Shown piece after piece: positions 54,914-64,000 of a stretch of 64,000 bases of DNA. The notes under the pieces are model-generated. The model was not told where the DNA came from, made no database searches, and worked only from the letters and a program-made list of their open reading frames with translations. Each line of letters opens with the position of its first letter. Within the stretch, counting starts at the first letter, position 1. Both the position numbers and the translations under genes were made by a program. The stretch is from Anderseniella sp. (lineage in GTDB: Bacteria; Pseudomonadota; Alphaproteobacteria; Rhizobiales; Aestuariivirgaceae): assembly GCA_030626025.1 (NCBI GenBank), contig DAOUPT010000008.1, positions 1 to 64,000 of the forward strand. The letters run 5' to 3'.

Positions 54914-56020
54914 ATGGAAACATCAAGCGACATCATCATTATCGGTGCCGGCATTGCGGGCGCATCGCTGGCAAGCGAACTTTCGAGCGATCACAATGTT
55001 ACCCTGCTTGAGCGCGAAGACCATGCCGGATATCACGCCACCGGACGTTCAGCCGCTATCTTTTTGCCCACCTATGGTCCGCCGGTCATTCAGGCATTGA
55101 CCCAGGCCAGCAGCGATTTTTTCCACCACCCTCCACAAGGTTTTTGCGACACCCCTTTGCTCTCACCACGCGCAATGATGATGATTGCCAAATCTGCCGA
55201 CGAAGAACACATCAAGGAAGCCCTTGACATCGGCATGCATGAAGTCGAAATGAGCGAGGCTTCGAACCGCATTCCTGCGCTCAATACCGAGATCTACATC
55301 AAGGCAATGGTCGACGACGACACGGCCGATATCGACGTTGACGTCTTACTCCATGCCTGTCTCAAAAAAGCAAAACAAAATGGTGGAACACTTTTCCGCC
55401 GGGCCGAAGTAAAACAGATTGAAAAAACTCGTGGCGGCTGGAGGGTGCATTGCAAGGACCATATTTACACTGCGCCAATCATCGTCAACGCTGCTGGTGC
55501 CTGGGCTGATGAAATCGCCGTCATGGCAGGCCTGCCCGGCTGCAAGCTACAACCCAAAAGGCGCTCTGCCGCATTGATTGATGTTTCCGACAAATGGGAT
55601 GTCACCAATTGGCCGCTGACCGTTGGTGCCGGTGACACTTTCTATTTCAGGCCGATGGGCAACAAATTGATGATCTCTCCGGCCGATGAAACCATTGTCG
55701 AACCACATGATGCCTGGGCCGATGATTTTGCTCTGGCTCAGGCGATGGAGTTGTTTGGTGAGGCAACCGGCTTTGAGGTCAACCATGTGGAACACACCTG
55801 GGCCGGGCTGCGCACCTTTGCTCGCGATGGCAACCCGGTTGTCGGTTTCGATACGCAAACAGAAGGGTTTTTCTGGCTGGCCGGACAAGGCGGTTACGGC
55901 ATCCAAACCTCACCAGCCCTCTCACGCCTTGCCGCAGCATTGGTCCAGCAAAGGCAAATTCCTGGCGACATTGCAAAATTTGGTGTTGAAGTACAAACCT
56001 TGTCACCAAACCGTTTCTAA
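54914..56020 (+). CDS. FAD-dependent D-amino-acid dehydrogenase-like oxidoreductase
   Basis: A 368 aa flavoprotein of the DAO family. The FAD-binding start is IIIIGAGIAGASLASELS, with LLEREDHAGYHATGRSAAIFLPTYGP (a form typical of D-arginine dehydrogenase-like enzymes), IVNAAGAWADEIAVMAG, FYFRPMGNKLMISPAD and the C-terminal FAD contact WLAGQGGYGIQTSPA. It probably oxidises an amino acid to its imino acid; the substrate is not fixed. Confidence 0.85.
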   Translation: METSSDIIIIGAGIAGASLASELSSDHNVTLLEREDHAGYHATGRSAAIFLPTYGPPVIQALTQASSDFFHHPPQGFCDTPLLSPRAMMMIAKSADEEHIKEALDIGMHEVEMSEASNRIPALNTEIYIKAMVDDDTADIDVDVLLHACLKKAKQNGGTLFRRAEVKQIEKTRGGWRVHCKDHIYTAPIIVNAAGAWADEIAVMAGLPGCKLQPKRRSAALIDVSDKWDVTNWPLTVGAGDTFYFRPMGNKLMISPADETIVEPHDAWADDFALAQAMELFGEATGFEVNHVEHTWAGLRTFARDGNPVVGFDTQTEGFFWLAGQGGYGIQTSPALSRLAAALVQQRQIPGDIAKFGVEVQTLSPNRF

Positions 56021-56088
56021 TTCCCACTTGCTGTATTTTTCCATCCGCACTACGGTGCAGAAAAAATGCCCTTTGGTGAGGTAATCAG

Positions 56089-58263
56089 TTGCAAAAGAGA
56101 TCATTCGTGTCATCGATAATCACTACACTAGGAAAAATTCTGTTTCGACTTTTCTATCGTGTCGAGGTTAAGGGCCTGGAAAATTATCAGGCCGCCGGCG
56201 AGCGGGTGGTGATCATTGCCAACCATATGTCAAAGTTAGACATGGCCCTTATTGGCTCTTATCTTCCTGAACGGGCGATGTTTTCAGTTAATGTCAATGA
56301 AGTAGATAAATGGTGGGTAAAAATAGCCCGCCACTTTTTTGATATCATTCCCTTTGATCCCACCAACGCCATGGCCGCCCGGACCCAAGTAGCCGAGGTG
56401 AAAAAAGGCCGCAAACTGGTGATGTTTCCAGAAGGCCGGATTTCGGTCACCGGTGCCCTGATGAAAATTTATGAGGCTCCCGGCACTATTGCCCATCTGG
56501 CCGACGCGCAGGTTTTGCCTTTATGCATTGACGGCACGCAGTTCTCAAAATTCTCCAATATGCGCGGCATTTTGCGCTGCAAACTGTTCCCTAAAATCAC
56601 CCTGACATTTCTCCCGCCCATTAAATTTAAAGCGCCCGCCGAACTGAAAGGCAGCGCCCTGCGCACTCACATTGCCCACAAATTGCACGATACAATGACC
56701 AAAATGATGTTTGATACCTCAAACATTGATCGCACCCTGATCGATACCCTGCTGTCAGCCCGCAAGGTATTTGGCAGCAAGCGCAAAATTCTTGAAGATA
56801 TCCAGCGCGACCCGATTTCATATAACAAGCTGATCATTGGCATTTTCGTTTTGGGTCGCAAGCTGGCCAACATGACTCCAGGCCAAAAAAACGTTGGCGT
56901 TTTGCTGCCAAATGCCAATGCCTGCCTCGTGACCTTTTTCGGCCTGCAGGTTTTCGGTCGCGTCCCCGCCATGCTGAATTTTTCCACCGGTGCGGTAAAC
57001 ATGGGTGCCGCCTGTGCCGCAGCTCAGATCAACACCATCATCACCTCACGCCGTTTCATTGAAGAAGGCGAGATGGAAGATGACCTTGCCTTGCTGGCAA
57101 AACAGGCCAAAATTATTTTCCTCGAAGATGTCCGCGAAAAAATTTCCTTTGGAGAAAAAATGCGTGGCCTGTTGTCGGCCAAATTTGCCCGCACCGCACT
57201 GTCAATGATCGGCACTGACACCGACCCCAATAAACCAGCGACAATCTTGTTCACCTCAGGCTCCGAAGGGGTGCCAAAAGGCGTTGTGCTCTCCCACCGC
57301 AATCTGCAAGCCAACATGAAGCAAGTGGCAACCCGCATACCGGTAAACTCAACCGACGTCATGTTTAACGCCCTGCCAATTTTCCACGCTCTTGGCCTGA
57401 CGCTCGGCGCCCTGATGCCATTAATGAATGGCTTGCGCATATTCCTCTATCCGTCCCCCTTGCATTACAAAATCGTCCCTGAATTGTGCTACGCCACCGA
57501 TGCCACCGTGCTGCTTGGCACCAACACATTCCTGGCCGGTTATGCCCGTAACGCCCACCCCTATGATTTTTACAATGTCTGGCTCTGCGTTGGTGGTGCG
57601 GAAAAAGTACGCCAGGATACTCGCGACATTTATATGGAGAAATTTGGCGTCCGCATTGTTGAAGGCTACGGGGCCACCGAATGCGCCCCGGTTCTTGCTG
57701 CCAACACCCCGATGCACTTCAAATCAGGCACCGTCGGACGCATATTTGATGGCATCCAATACCGGATCGACCCGGTTGAAGGCATTGATGTCGGTGGCGA
57801 GCTGGTGGTCAAGGGACCAAACATCATGCTTGGTTACCTGCGCGCCGATAACCCCGGCGTGCTTGAGGCTCCCGAACAAGGCTGGTACGCCACCGGCGAT
57901 ATCGTTGATATTGATGAGGAAGGCTATGTCACCATCATCGGCCGGGCCAAACGCTTTTCCAAGATCGCTGGAGAGATGGTTTCCTTAACCTCGGCCGAAA
58001 CCTACATTTCAGAAGCATTCCCTGATCGCGACCATGCCGTTGTCGCCGTACCCGACAAGAAAAAGGGCGAAAAACTCATTCTGTTCACCACCGATAAATC
58101 CATCAATCGAAAAACGCTGGTTAGCGGATTAAAGAAAACCGATTCCATCGACATGATGACCCCGAAAATCATCATCAACATCGATGAGATTCCGGTTTTG
58201 CGCACCGGCAAAGTCGACTATGTTACCATCAACAAAATGGCCTGCGAGCAAATACAGGAATAA
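56089..58263 (+). CDS. Acyltransferase fused to acyl-[ACP]/acyl-CoA synthetase (Aas-like)
   Basis: A 724 aa two-domain protein. Residues about 1-200 are a lysophospholipid-type acyltransferase with NHMSKLD (45-51) and FPEGR (113-117). The rest is an AMP-forming ligase with FTSGSEGVPKG (388-398), GYGATECAP near 526 and YATGDIVDIDEEGYV near 603. The layout equals Aas, which re-acylates 2-acyl-lysophospholipid. There is no ATG near the start; a TTG at 56089 with GGTGAGG seven bases upstream is used, and a GTG at 56107 is possible. It lies 6 bases before the truncated CysN-CysC gene. Confidence 0.87.
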   Translation: MQKRSFVSSIITTLGKILFRLFYRVEVKGLENYQAAGERVVIIANHMSKLDMALIGSYLPERAMFSVNVNEVDKWWVKIARHFFDIIPFDPTNAMAARTQVAEVKKGRKLVMFPEGRISVTGALMKIYEAPGTIAHLADAQVLPLCIDGTQFSKFSNMRGILRCKLFPKITLTFLPPIKFKAPAELKGSALRTHIAHKLHDTMTKMMFDTSNIDRTLIDTLLSARKVFGSKRKILEDIQRDPISYNKLIIGIFVLGRKLANMTPGQKNVGVLLPNANACLVTFFGLQVFGRVPAMLNFSTGAVNMGAACAAAQINTIITSRRFIEEGEMEDDLALLAKQAKIIFLEDVREKISFGEKMRGLLSAKFARTALSMIGTDTDPNKPATILFTSGSEGVPKGVVLSHRNLQANMKQVATRIPVNSTDVMFNALPIFHALGLTLGALMPLMNGLRIFLYPSPLHYKIVPELCYATDATVLLGTNTFLAGYARNAHPYDFYNVWLCVGGAEKVRQDTRDIYMEKFGVRIVEGYGATECAPVLAANTPMHFKSGTVGRIFDGIQYRIDPVEGIDVGGELVVKGPNIMLGYLRADNPGVLEAPEQGWYATGDIVDIDEEGYVTIIGRAKRFSKIAGEMVSLTSAETYISEAFPDRDHAVVAVPDKKKGEKLILFTTDKSINRKTLVSGLKKTDSIDMMTPKIIINIDEIPVLRTGKVDYVTINKMACEQIQE

Positions 58264-58269
58264 TTTTAA

Positions 58270-59454
58270 ATGATCAGTGTTAACACCAAACCCTTTCGCC
58301 TGCGCGTTGACAGCATCGGAAAAGGCGTCACTGGTATCATCTCCTCAGGTCGTATCGCAGTTACCGATTCTGTAAAAATTTTACCAGCAGCCCAAAACAC
58401 AAAAATATCTGCACTTGTTTGCAATGGACAAAATGTCGATGCTGCTGAAATTGGACAAACAGTGGAGCTGTTTCTAGACTCATCAGCCGGGATTGAAGTT
58501 GGCGCGGTAATTTGCGCCAGAGACAATCCGGTAGAAGCTGCTGACCAGTTTGAAGTACACATCAATTGGCAGGCCAAAGAACCCTTATTGGCTGGTCGAC
58601 CTTACATTTTCCAGTTTGGGAACTTGCAAGCGTCTGGCTCGGTCACCAACATCAAATACAAACTGCAAGGCAACAAACAAACTCACCTTGCCGCCACCAC
58701 GCTGGAAGCAGGCGAGCACTGTGTTGCCACCATTTCCATTCAGCAACAGGTTGCATTTACCCCTTATCAAGAAGACAATCCCCTCGGCTCATTCAATATC
58801 ACAGAGCACGATAACGGCAATTTATTAGGCGTCGGGAAAATTGAATTCGCCCTGCGCCGGGCCAGCAATATCCACCGCCAGGCCCTTGATCTTGACCGCC
58901 ATGCTCATGCATTCCAGAAAAAACAGAAACCGTGCGTCCTGTGGCTGACCGGACTTTCCGGTTCGGGAAAATCAACCATTGCCAATGTCCTTGAAACGCA
59001 ATTGCACGATCAGGGCCGCCACACTTTTCTGCTTGATGGCGACAACGTCCGTCATGGTCTGAACCGCGATTTGGGCTTTACCGATGCTGACCGGGTTGAA
59101 AACATCAGGCGCATTTCAGAAGTTGCCAAATTGATGGCTGATGCAGGGTTGATCGTTATTACCTCTTTTATCTCGCCCTTTAATTCAGAACGCCAGATGG
59201 CCCGCGAACTTATGCCCGATGGTGAGTTTTTTGAAATCTTCATTGATGCCCCTTTGGAAGTATGCGAAAAGCGCGATGAAAAAGGGCTCTATGCAAAAGC
59301 CCGGGCCGGTCAAATTAAACATTTCACCGGTATCGACTCTGCATATGAACCGCCGGAAAAACCAGAAATTTCCATCGATACAACCAGATTATCGCCGGAT
59401 GCGGCAGCTATTGAAATTGTTGAATTTTTGAAAGAGAAAGACCGCCTGACATGA
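58270..59454 (+). CDS. cysC: Adenylylsulfate kinase fused to a CysN lacking its GTPase domain
   Basis: A 394 aa protein. Residues 1-200 match domains II and III of CysN, the EF-Tu-like barrels ([13 protein letters not shown]-like [58 protein letters not shown]). Residues 218-394 are a full APS kinase: P-loop GLSGSGKST (228-236), [15 protein letters not shown] (256-270), FISPF (300-304), GLYAKARAG and FTGIDSAYE. The GTPase domain of about 210 aa that opens every full CysN-CysC is missing. AGGAA lies nine bases before the ATG, so the start is real. APS kinase makes PAPS for sulfation or reduction. The gene overlaps the epimerase gene by 4 bases. Confidence 0.9.
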   Translation: MISVNTKPFRLRVDSIGKGVTGIISSGRIAVTDSVKILPAAQNTKISALVCNGQNVDAAEIGQTVELFLDSSAGIEVGAVICARDNPVEAADQFEVHINWQAKEPLLAGRPYIFQFGNLQASGSVTNIKYKLQGNKQTHLAATTLEAGEHCVATISIQQQVAFTPYQEDNPLGSFNITEHDNGNLLGVGKIEFALRRASNIHRQALDLDRHAHAFQKKQKPCVLWLTGLSGSGKSTIANVLETQLHDQGRHTFLLDGDNVRHGLNRDLGFTDADRVENIRRISEVAKLMADAGLIVITSFISPFNSERQMARELMPDGEFFEIFIDAPLEVCEKRDEKGLYAKARAGQIKHFTGIDSAYEPPEKPEISIDTTRLSPDAAAIEIVEFLKEKDRLT

Positions 59455-60437
59455 AAGAAAGCCACCAATATTTGATCACCGGCGCCGCTGGCTTTATCGG
59501 TTTCTTTCTAATCCAGCGTCTGATCGCCGATGGTCATACAGTTGTCGGTGTGGATAATATGAATTCTTATTACGACACCGATCTCAAAAATGCCCGGCTG
59601 GCTGTGTTGCAAAAGCTGGATGGCTTTACCTTCATCAAGGCTGACCTGTCAGACCGCCAGGCGGTCGAAACCATTTTTGCCGACAACGCTTTTTCCCGCG
59701 TCGTTCATCTGGCCGCACAGGCCGGTGTCAGGTTTTCGCTGACCGACCCGCACGAATACATCCCGGCCAATCTGTCAGGATTTTTCAACGTGCTGCACGC
59801 CTGCAAAGAGGCCAACCTCAAGCACTTTGTCTATGCCTCATCCAGTTCAGTTTATGGCGCAAACTCCAAAGTACCTTTTGAAGAAACCGACGCCACCGAC
59901 CACCCGGTCAACCTGTATGCTGCAACCAAACGTTCAAACGAACTGATGGCCTATTCATACGCCCATATTTATGGTCTGCCCTGCACTGGTTTGCGCTTTT
60001 TCACCGTCTATGGCCCATGGGGCCGCCCTGACATGGCTTATTTCCATTTTACCAAGGCAATACTGGCCGGCCAAACCATCCGGGTTTTCAACCACGGCAA
60101 CATGAAGCGCGACTTTACCTATATCGATGACATCATTGAGAGCATCATTCGCATTGTCGAAATTGTTCCCTCCCGCGACAGCACCGGCGCACCGTGGAAA
60201 GTTTTCAACATCGGCCGCAATAAACCTGAAAACCTGATGAAGATCATCTCGGTTCTCGAAGACGCCATCGGCATAAAGGCCAAAATGGAAATGCTGCCAA
60301 TGCAACCGGGCGAGATGCTCGACACCTATGCCGACAGCACACCGCTGATCACTGAAACCGGCTTTGAACCCTCAATAAATATTGAAGAAGGTATCGCTAA
60401 ATTCGTCAAATGGTATAAAGATTTTTACCCGACCTGA
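59451..60437 (+). CDS. UDP-glucuronate 4-epimerase-like nucleotide-sugar epimerase
   Basis: A 328 aa extended short-chain dehydrogenase. NAD is bound by [14 protein letters not shown], the catalytic Ser/Tyr/Lys are in YASSSSVYG and YAATKRSNE, and [23 protein letters not shown] is typical of UDP-glucuronate epimerases (the GRPDMA motif). It would convert UDP-glucuronate to UDP-galacturonate for surface polysaccharide or lipid A-type modification. It overlaps the APS kinase gene by 4 bases, and its 3' end overlaps the converging hybrid kinase gene by 13 bases. Confidence 0.88.
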   Translation: MKESHQYLITGAAGFIGFFLIQRLIADGHTVVGVDNMNSYYDTDLKNARLAVLQKLDGFTFIKADLSDRQAVETIFADNAFSRVVHLAAQAGVRFSLTDPHEYIPANLSGFFNVLHACKEANLKHFVYASSSSVYGANSKVPFEETDATDHPVNLYAATKRSNELMAYSYAHIYGLPCTGLRFFTVYGPWGRPDMAYFHFTKAILAGQTIRVFNHGNMKRDFTYIDDIIESIIRIVEIVPSRDSTGAPWKVFNIGRNKPENLMKIISVLEDAIGIKAKMEMLPMQPGEMLDTYADSTPLITETGFEPSINIEEGIAKFVKWYKDFYPT

Positions 60438-63208
60438 AGCTGCCTGATCTCAACCAGAGCCTCATTCATCGTTGCCGAAATTTCAGCAATCGCTGCGCCC
60501 ACATCAATTTCCTGCCCGGTGCGAACCGCCAGTTCCAGCACATGACAGGCAGCTGCTGCTTTGGCCGCCCCGATATTGGCGCACATGGATTTTAGCGCAT
60601 GGGCTGCATCGGCAAGGGCTTGCTTATCTTCATCGGTTGAAGTTTTTTTGATATCTTCAAACGAGGCCGGGGCATGATCTGTGAACAATTGCAACACCCG
60701 CTTGATCAAGCTGTCTGAACCACCACCAGACTCCGCCAAATCCGCCAGCACGTCATCATCAAGAACCGGCAGTTCATCCTCCTGTGCTGCCGATACCACC
60801 TCAACGACCTGAACAGGAACAGCAACCGGTTCAACAACTTGCGAAAGGTCAGGCCCTTCAGTCGGTGCACTTTCGGGCAACAGCAATCCCATCCGCTCGG
60901 CAATGGTTTTAATCGTGAACGGCTTGGTGATAAAATCATCCATCCCGGCATTACGCCATTTTTGCGCATTATCACCGGCGATGTGCGCTGTCAGGGCAAT
61001 AACCGGAGTTCTCTTTTTGGCCAACGCCTTTTCCATCTCGCGAATTTTTACCGTGGCCTGATAACCATCCATCACCGGCATCGAACAATCCATAAAGATC
61101 AGATCAAACTCATTGCGTTGCCAGACTTCAACCGCCTCAATACCATCCTTGGCCACCTGCGCCTTGACACCCAATTGCCTCAACACTTCAATGATCACCT
61201 CGCGGTTGACCGCATTATCATCAGCAATCAGTATCCGCGCTGAAGCAAACTGCGGCAGCGCTGCGCGTTTTTGAGTTGCCTGGGTAACCGCATTAATGCC
61301 TCGTGGCACCCCCCGGGCCAGACGTGCAATCATGTCAAACATCTCAACGCGCCCGACCGGCCGCATAATCAGATCATCCGCCTCACCCCGCCGCACAAGA
61401 TCTTCGGCGCCAACATCTCCCAATTGTGAAACAGCAATAACAAATGGCCTGTCTTTAGGCGGCAAGCTGCCATGCAATTTTTCAAGCGCTTGCGAGCATG
61501 AGAAAACCGCATCAATCCGGCTGAAATCGGCCTCTGAAATTTTCGCCGGATGCACCTGGGAAACTTCTACATTATTAGCATGCAAATAACTCATCAACGA
61601 TTGCTTGGAGGCCAGACCATCCAGCGCCACAATCGCTCTGCTCATCTTGCTGCCAGCGCAATCAATCATCGCCGGTGCAGTTTCAACCACCTCTACCGGG
61701 ATATTGAAGTAAAACCGCGACCCCTTGTACAAAACACTTTCCACATCCACATGACCATCCATCGCCGCAACAAGTTTTTTACAAATCGACAAGCCCAGCC
61801 CGGTACCGCCAAACTGTCTGGTGGTTGTCTGATCCGCCTGGGTAAATTCCTGAAACACCGTCGATATTTTATCGGCCGCTATACCAATGCCGGTATCTAT
61901 AACCGAAAATTCCAGATTACTTTGGCCGGTAGACACATTCTTGATGGTCTTGACTGAAATGGCCACATAACCGGTTTCAGTAAACTTCAGCGCATTGTTG
62001 ACCAGATTGGACAACACCTGATTGAGCCGCACCGGATCACCAACAATCTTCGTCGGCACATCCTTGTCAACAAAAGAGGCAATATCAATACCCTTGCCCG
62101 CCGCCCGCTGCCAGAAAAGGCTCACAACATCATCAATAATGCCCGCCGGTGAAACCGGCACCTGCTCCAGTTCCAGTTTTCCCGCCTCGATTTTGGAAAG
62201 ATCAAGAATATCATTGATAATGGTCAGCAGACTTTGTCCCGAGCGCACGATAACCTCGGCATAGCGTTGCTGTCGGGGTAACAGATTTCCAGCCGCAAGC
62301 AGTTCAGCCATCACCATAACACCGTTCATCGGTGTACGAATTTCATGGCTCATGGTGGCCAAAAAGTCCGACTTCGCCATATTGGCTTCTTCCGCGACAT
62401 TTTTGGCAACCACCAGTTCTCTGGTGCGTTCCTCAACCGTTTGTTCCAGATTCTCCCGGTGCACGGCCAGGCTTTCATCACGTTGGCTGATCTGCGACAG
62501 CATTTCATTAAACGAATCAACTAGCTGACCGGTTTCATCGTCGCTTTCCCGTTTAACACGGGTGCTGAAATCATGAGTTTTTTGCACATTAGACATCGCC
62601 CAGGCAAGGTGTCTGATCGGTTTGGTGATTTTCCTTATCATCTTGGAGGCAATACTCATCCCGAGTACGCAGGCAATAACAACCGTAAGCAGGGCGATTA
62701 AAAACCCTTCCAGAAGACTTTTTCGCAGGTCCGAAACATCGGCCAGCAACAACAATGTTCCAACCTTTGCACCACTATTTATCACCGGCACACTGACCGG
62801 TAAAGTTGTAGAACGCAGTAGCGAAAAGACTGACTTTTTTTGCGAGAACCTGTCAGCAGCAGAATTGGCCTGCGGTTTTTCCTCATTTGTCAAAATAATT
62901 GCCGAACCCAGCACAGCCAGCGTCGAATTATCATTACGGGTAACGACTGCAAAGGGAATTGACGGCATTTTACCGATTGCCCTGAGCGCTATCAGCGTTT
63001 GGGTACGATCATTATTTTCCACGTGCTTTGAAATAACTGATGAAAACACATTCGCCACAGCAGTAAGTTGCTGGTGCCGAATCTCCAGAGCATCAGTTGT
63101 TTGCCGCCAAAGAAAAAAACCCGTGGCGCTGATAACCGAGGCAATGACAGCACTTAGCACTACAAAGGTGATTTTACGACCGATAGATTGTTTTTTCGCT
63201 ACACGCAT
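60425..63208 (-). CDS. Membrane hybrid sensor histidine kinase with receiver and Hpt
   Basis: A 927 aa BarA-type sensor. Two membrane helices (near 14-37 and 165-185) flank a periplasmic sensor of about 130 residues. A HAMP domain follows (KPIRHLAWAMSNVQ ... LVDSFNEML), then the kinase core with His288 in MSHEIRTPMNG, the ATPase with NLVNNALKFTETG and GTGLGLSICKKLV, a pseudo-receiver region (about 500-620), a full receiver (LIADDNAVNRE, FMDCSMPVMDG), and a C-terminal Hpt domain with His870 in AAHALKSMCANIGA. The signal is unknown. An ATG at 63208 is used; the frame upstream has only TTG. It is divergent from a response regulator gene. Confidence 0.92.
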   Translation of the reverse strand: MRVAKKQSIGRKITFVVLSAVIASVISATGFFLWRQTTDALEIRHQQLTAVANVFSSVISKHVENNDRTQTLIALRAIGKMPSIPFAVVTRNDNSTLAVLGSAIILTNEEKPQANSAADRFSQKKSVFSLLRSTTLPVSVPVINSGAKVGTLLLLADVSDLRKSLLEGFLIALLTVVIACVLGMSIASKMIRKITKPIRHLAWAMSNVQKTHDFSTRVKRESDDETGQLVDSFNEMLSQISQRDESLAVHRENLEQTVEERTRELVVAKNVAEEANMAKSDFLATMSHEIRTPMNGVMVMAELLAAGNLLPRQQRYAEVIVRSGQSLLTIINDILDLSKIEAGKLELEQVPVSPAGIIDDVVSLFWQRAAGKGIDIASFVDKDVPTKIVGDPVRLNQVLSNLVNNALKFTETGYVAISVKTIKNVSTGQSNLEFSVIDTGIGIAADKISTVFQEFTQADQTTTRQFGGTGLGLSICKKLVAAMDGHVDVESVLYKGSRFYFNIPVEVVETAPAMIDCAGSKMSRAIVALDGLASKQSLMSYLHANNVEVSQVHPAKISEADFSRIDAVFSCSQALEKLHGSLPPKDRPFVIAVSQLGDVGAEDLVRRGEADDLIMRPVGRVEMFDMIARLARGVPRGINAVTQATQKRAALPQFASARILIADDNAVNREVIIEVLRQLGVKAQVAKDGIEAVEVWQRNEFDLIFMDCSMPVMDGYQATVKIREMEKALAKKRTPVIALTAHIAGDNAQKWRNAGMDDFITKPFTIKTIAERMGLLLPESAPTEGPDLSQVVEPVAVPVQVVEVVSAAQEDELPVLDDDVLADLAESGGGSDSLIKRVLQLFTDHAPASFEDIKKTSTDEDKQALADAAHALKSMCANIGAAKAAAACHVLELAVRTGQEIDVGAAIAEISATMNEALVEIRQLQVG

Positions 63209-63379
63209 AGGTTTTGGATAATCGATTGCGGACAAATTGGTTCAGAATAAAATTAACTTTATCCATCATTGGTTAATGTAGCCCTTCCAAAAAATTCACT
63301 GCAAAACGCCAAAGCAAAAATATCAGCTTAACCTTTCAAGCTTATACTACCAGGTAATTTAGCTTTAAAATCAGAAACC

Positions 63380-64000
63380 ATGTCGCAAAGCCCTCTAAAG
63401 AAAATCCCAAACTCCCGTCGGCGCATCCTGGCTGCTGACGACGACCCGATCATGCGCGAAATGATGATGGCCCGTCTTGGTGATGAAATCGACGTCACTT
63501 GTGCAGAAAATGGAGAGATCGCATGGGAAAAGCTGCTTGCGGAAAAGTTTGACCTGGCCATCATTGATCTGGGCATGCCAAAGCTTGATGGTTTTGGCCT
63601 GATCCGTTATTTACGCCAAACACCCAAAACCGTGGACCTGCCGATCATTGTTGCAACCAGTCGCGGTGATCCCGAAGCCATTGAAAAAGCATTTGCATCC
63701 GGTGCCTCGGGTTTTGTTACCAAGCCGATAAATTGGTCCCTGTTTAAATACCATGTCCAGTTTGTGCTCAAAAACGGCTTGGTCGAGCGACAATTGCGGG
63801 CCAGCAAATCTGCTAGAGATATGGCAATTCGCACCAAAAACACGTTGCTGAACTTGATGTCCACAGCATTAGAGCGTCAAGCCTCAGCAACCGGCCAGAC
63901 AACGTCTGATGGCGCGTTGTCTGATGTTATAGAATTATCCCGGCTGTTGTCCGTAAACCCGACCAAAAATTTCAAACAGCACGATGTAAATGAAATTATC
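63380..64000 (+). CDS. Response regulator with N-terminal receiver (cut by window edge)
   Basis: The frame is open from the ATG at 63380 to the window end (207 codons, no stop). Residues 15-130 are a receiver: ADDDPIMRE with the acidic pair, phospho-acceptor Asp in IIDLGMPKLDGF, and Lys in FVTKPINWS. After it comes a helical region (LVERQLRASKSARDMAIRTKN) leading to an output domain that is not in the window. It is transcribed away from the hybrid kinase 171 bases off, so they may form one signalling pair. Confidence 0.85.
   Translation, partial: MSQSPLKKIPNSRRRILAADDDPIMREMMMARLGDEIDVTCAENGEIAWEKLLAEKFDLAIIDLGMPKLDGFGLIRYLRQTPKTVDLPIIVATSRGDPEAIEKAFASGASGFVTKPINWSLFKYHVQFVLKNGLVERQLRASKSARDMAIRTKNTLLNLMSTALERQASATGQTTSDGALSDVIELSRLLSVNPTKNFKQHDVNEII

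Noticed and set aside
56066-56119. ATG-started short frame just before the Aas-like gene
   Set aside because: It is in a different frame, ends after 17 codons and overlaps the ribosome site of the TTG start; a leader peptide cannot be supported.
1-64000. tRNA, rRNA or tmRNA genes
   Set aside because: I saw no T-arm GTTCGAATC-type box with an acceptor end, and no rRNA signature, in the intergenic regions.

Overview
The window reads as chromosome of an alphaproteobacterium, most likely of the order Hyphomicrobiales (Rhizobiales). This is inferred from gene content and order: an ffh-rpsP-rimM-trmD-rplS block near leuC, a dapF-mtaB-ftsY-yciB block, a UPF0262 / low-Mr phosphatase / infA / maf / yacG block, a one-step phosphatidylcholine synthase, and moaD-moaE. 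No 16S or tRNA gene was seen, so genus cannot be given. Coding density is high and most genes lie in short same-strand operons.

Layout. 0-4.7 kb: end of an unidentified gene, ackA, leuC, a secreted phosphodiester glycosidase, a cytochrome c'-like protein and a Crp/Fnr-type regulator. 4.8-9.4 kb (minus): the translation/SRP operon ffh, a GNAT acetyltransferase, rpsP, rimM, trmD and rplS, the last with an added helix-hairpin-helix domain. 9.7-10.7 kb: a cold-shock gene and a small membrane protein. 10.9-15 kb (plus): dapF, mtaB, ftsY, yciB. 15-19.7 kb: MarR regulator, D-amino-acid transaminase, MBL hydrolase, thiolase-like protein, truncated haemoglobin. 19.8-22.2 kb: an eroding patch with a frameshifted TadG-like pilus gene, a relic of a second TadG-like gene on the other strand, and an S74-domain protein. 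22.3-27.8 kb (minus): ettA, then a two-gene cluster for secreted proteins. One of these carries 46 tandem Ser-His hexapeptides and is the most unusual protein here. 27.9-33.7 kb: lactate dehydrogenase-like enzyme, PAS hybrid kinase, glutamate-synthase-like FMN protein, Gly-rich secreted protein. 33.9-45.3 kb (minus): a peptide-type ABC transporter with M20 amidohydrolase, TauE-type exporter, DJ-1 protein, dimethylglycine/sarcosine dehydrogenase-like flavoprotein and PuuE-like protein, which look like a nitrogen-compound uptake and catabolism locus. 45.4-51.4 kb: yacG, maf, infA, a highly structured intergenic stretch, phosphatase, UPF0262, moaDE, gloB, Ca2+/Na+ antiporter, TPR protein, rpmJ. 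51.5-64 kb: signalling genes (a receiver/kinase-like protein without the usual phospho-acceptor His, a double receiver, a hybrid kinase with Hpt, a response regulator) around a lipid/envelope group: pcs, a zinc-ribbon-like protein, an amino-acid oxidase-like flavoprotein, an Aas-like acyltransferase/acyl-ACP synthetase, an APS kinase fused to a CysN lacking its GTPase domain, and a UDP-glucuronate-epimerase-like enzyme.

The main leads are the Ser-His repeat protein and its partner, the headless CysN-CysC in the lipid/sugar operon, a dispersed TAGAGCATTT element family that twice supplies the stop codon of a neighbouring gene, and the structured DNA upstream of infA. Functions are read from motifs and family knowledge only; no database search was run.
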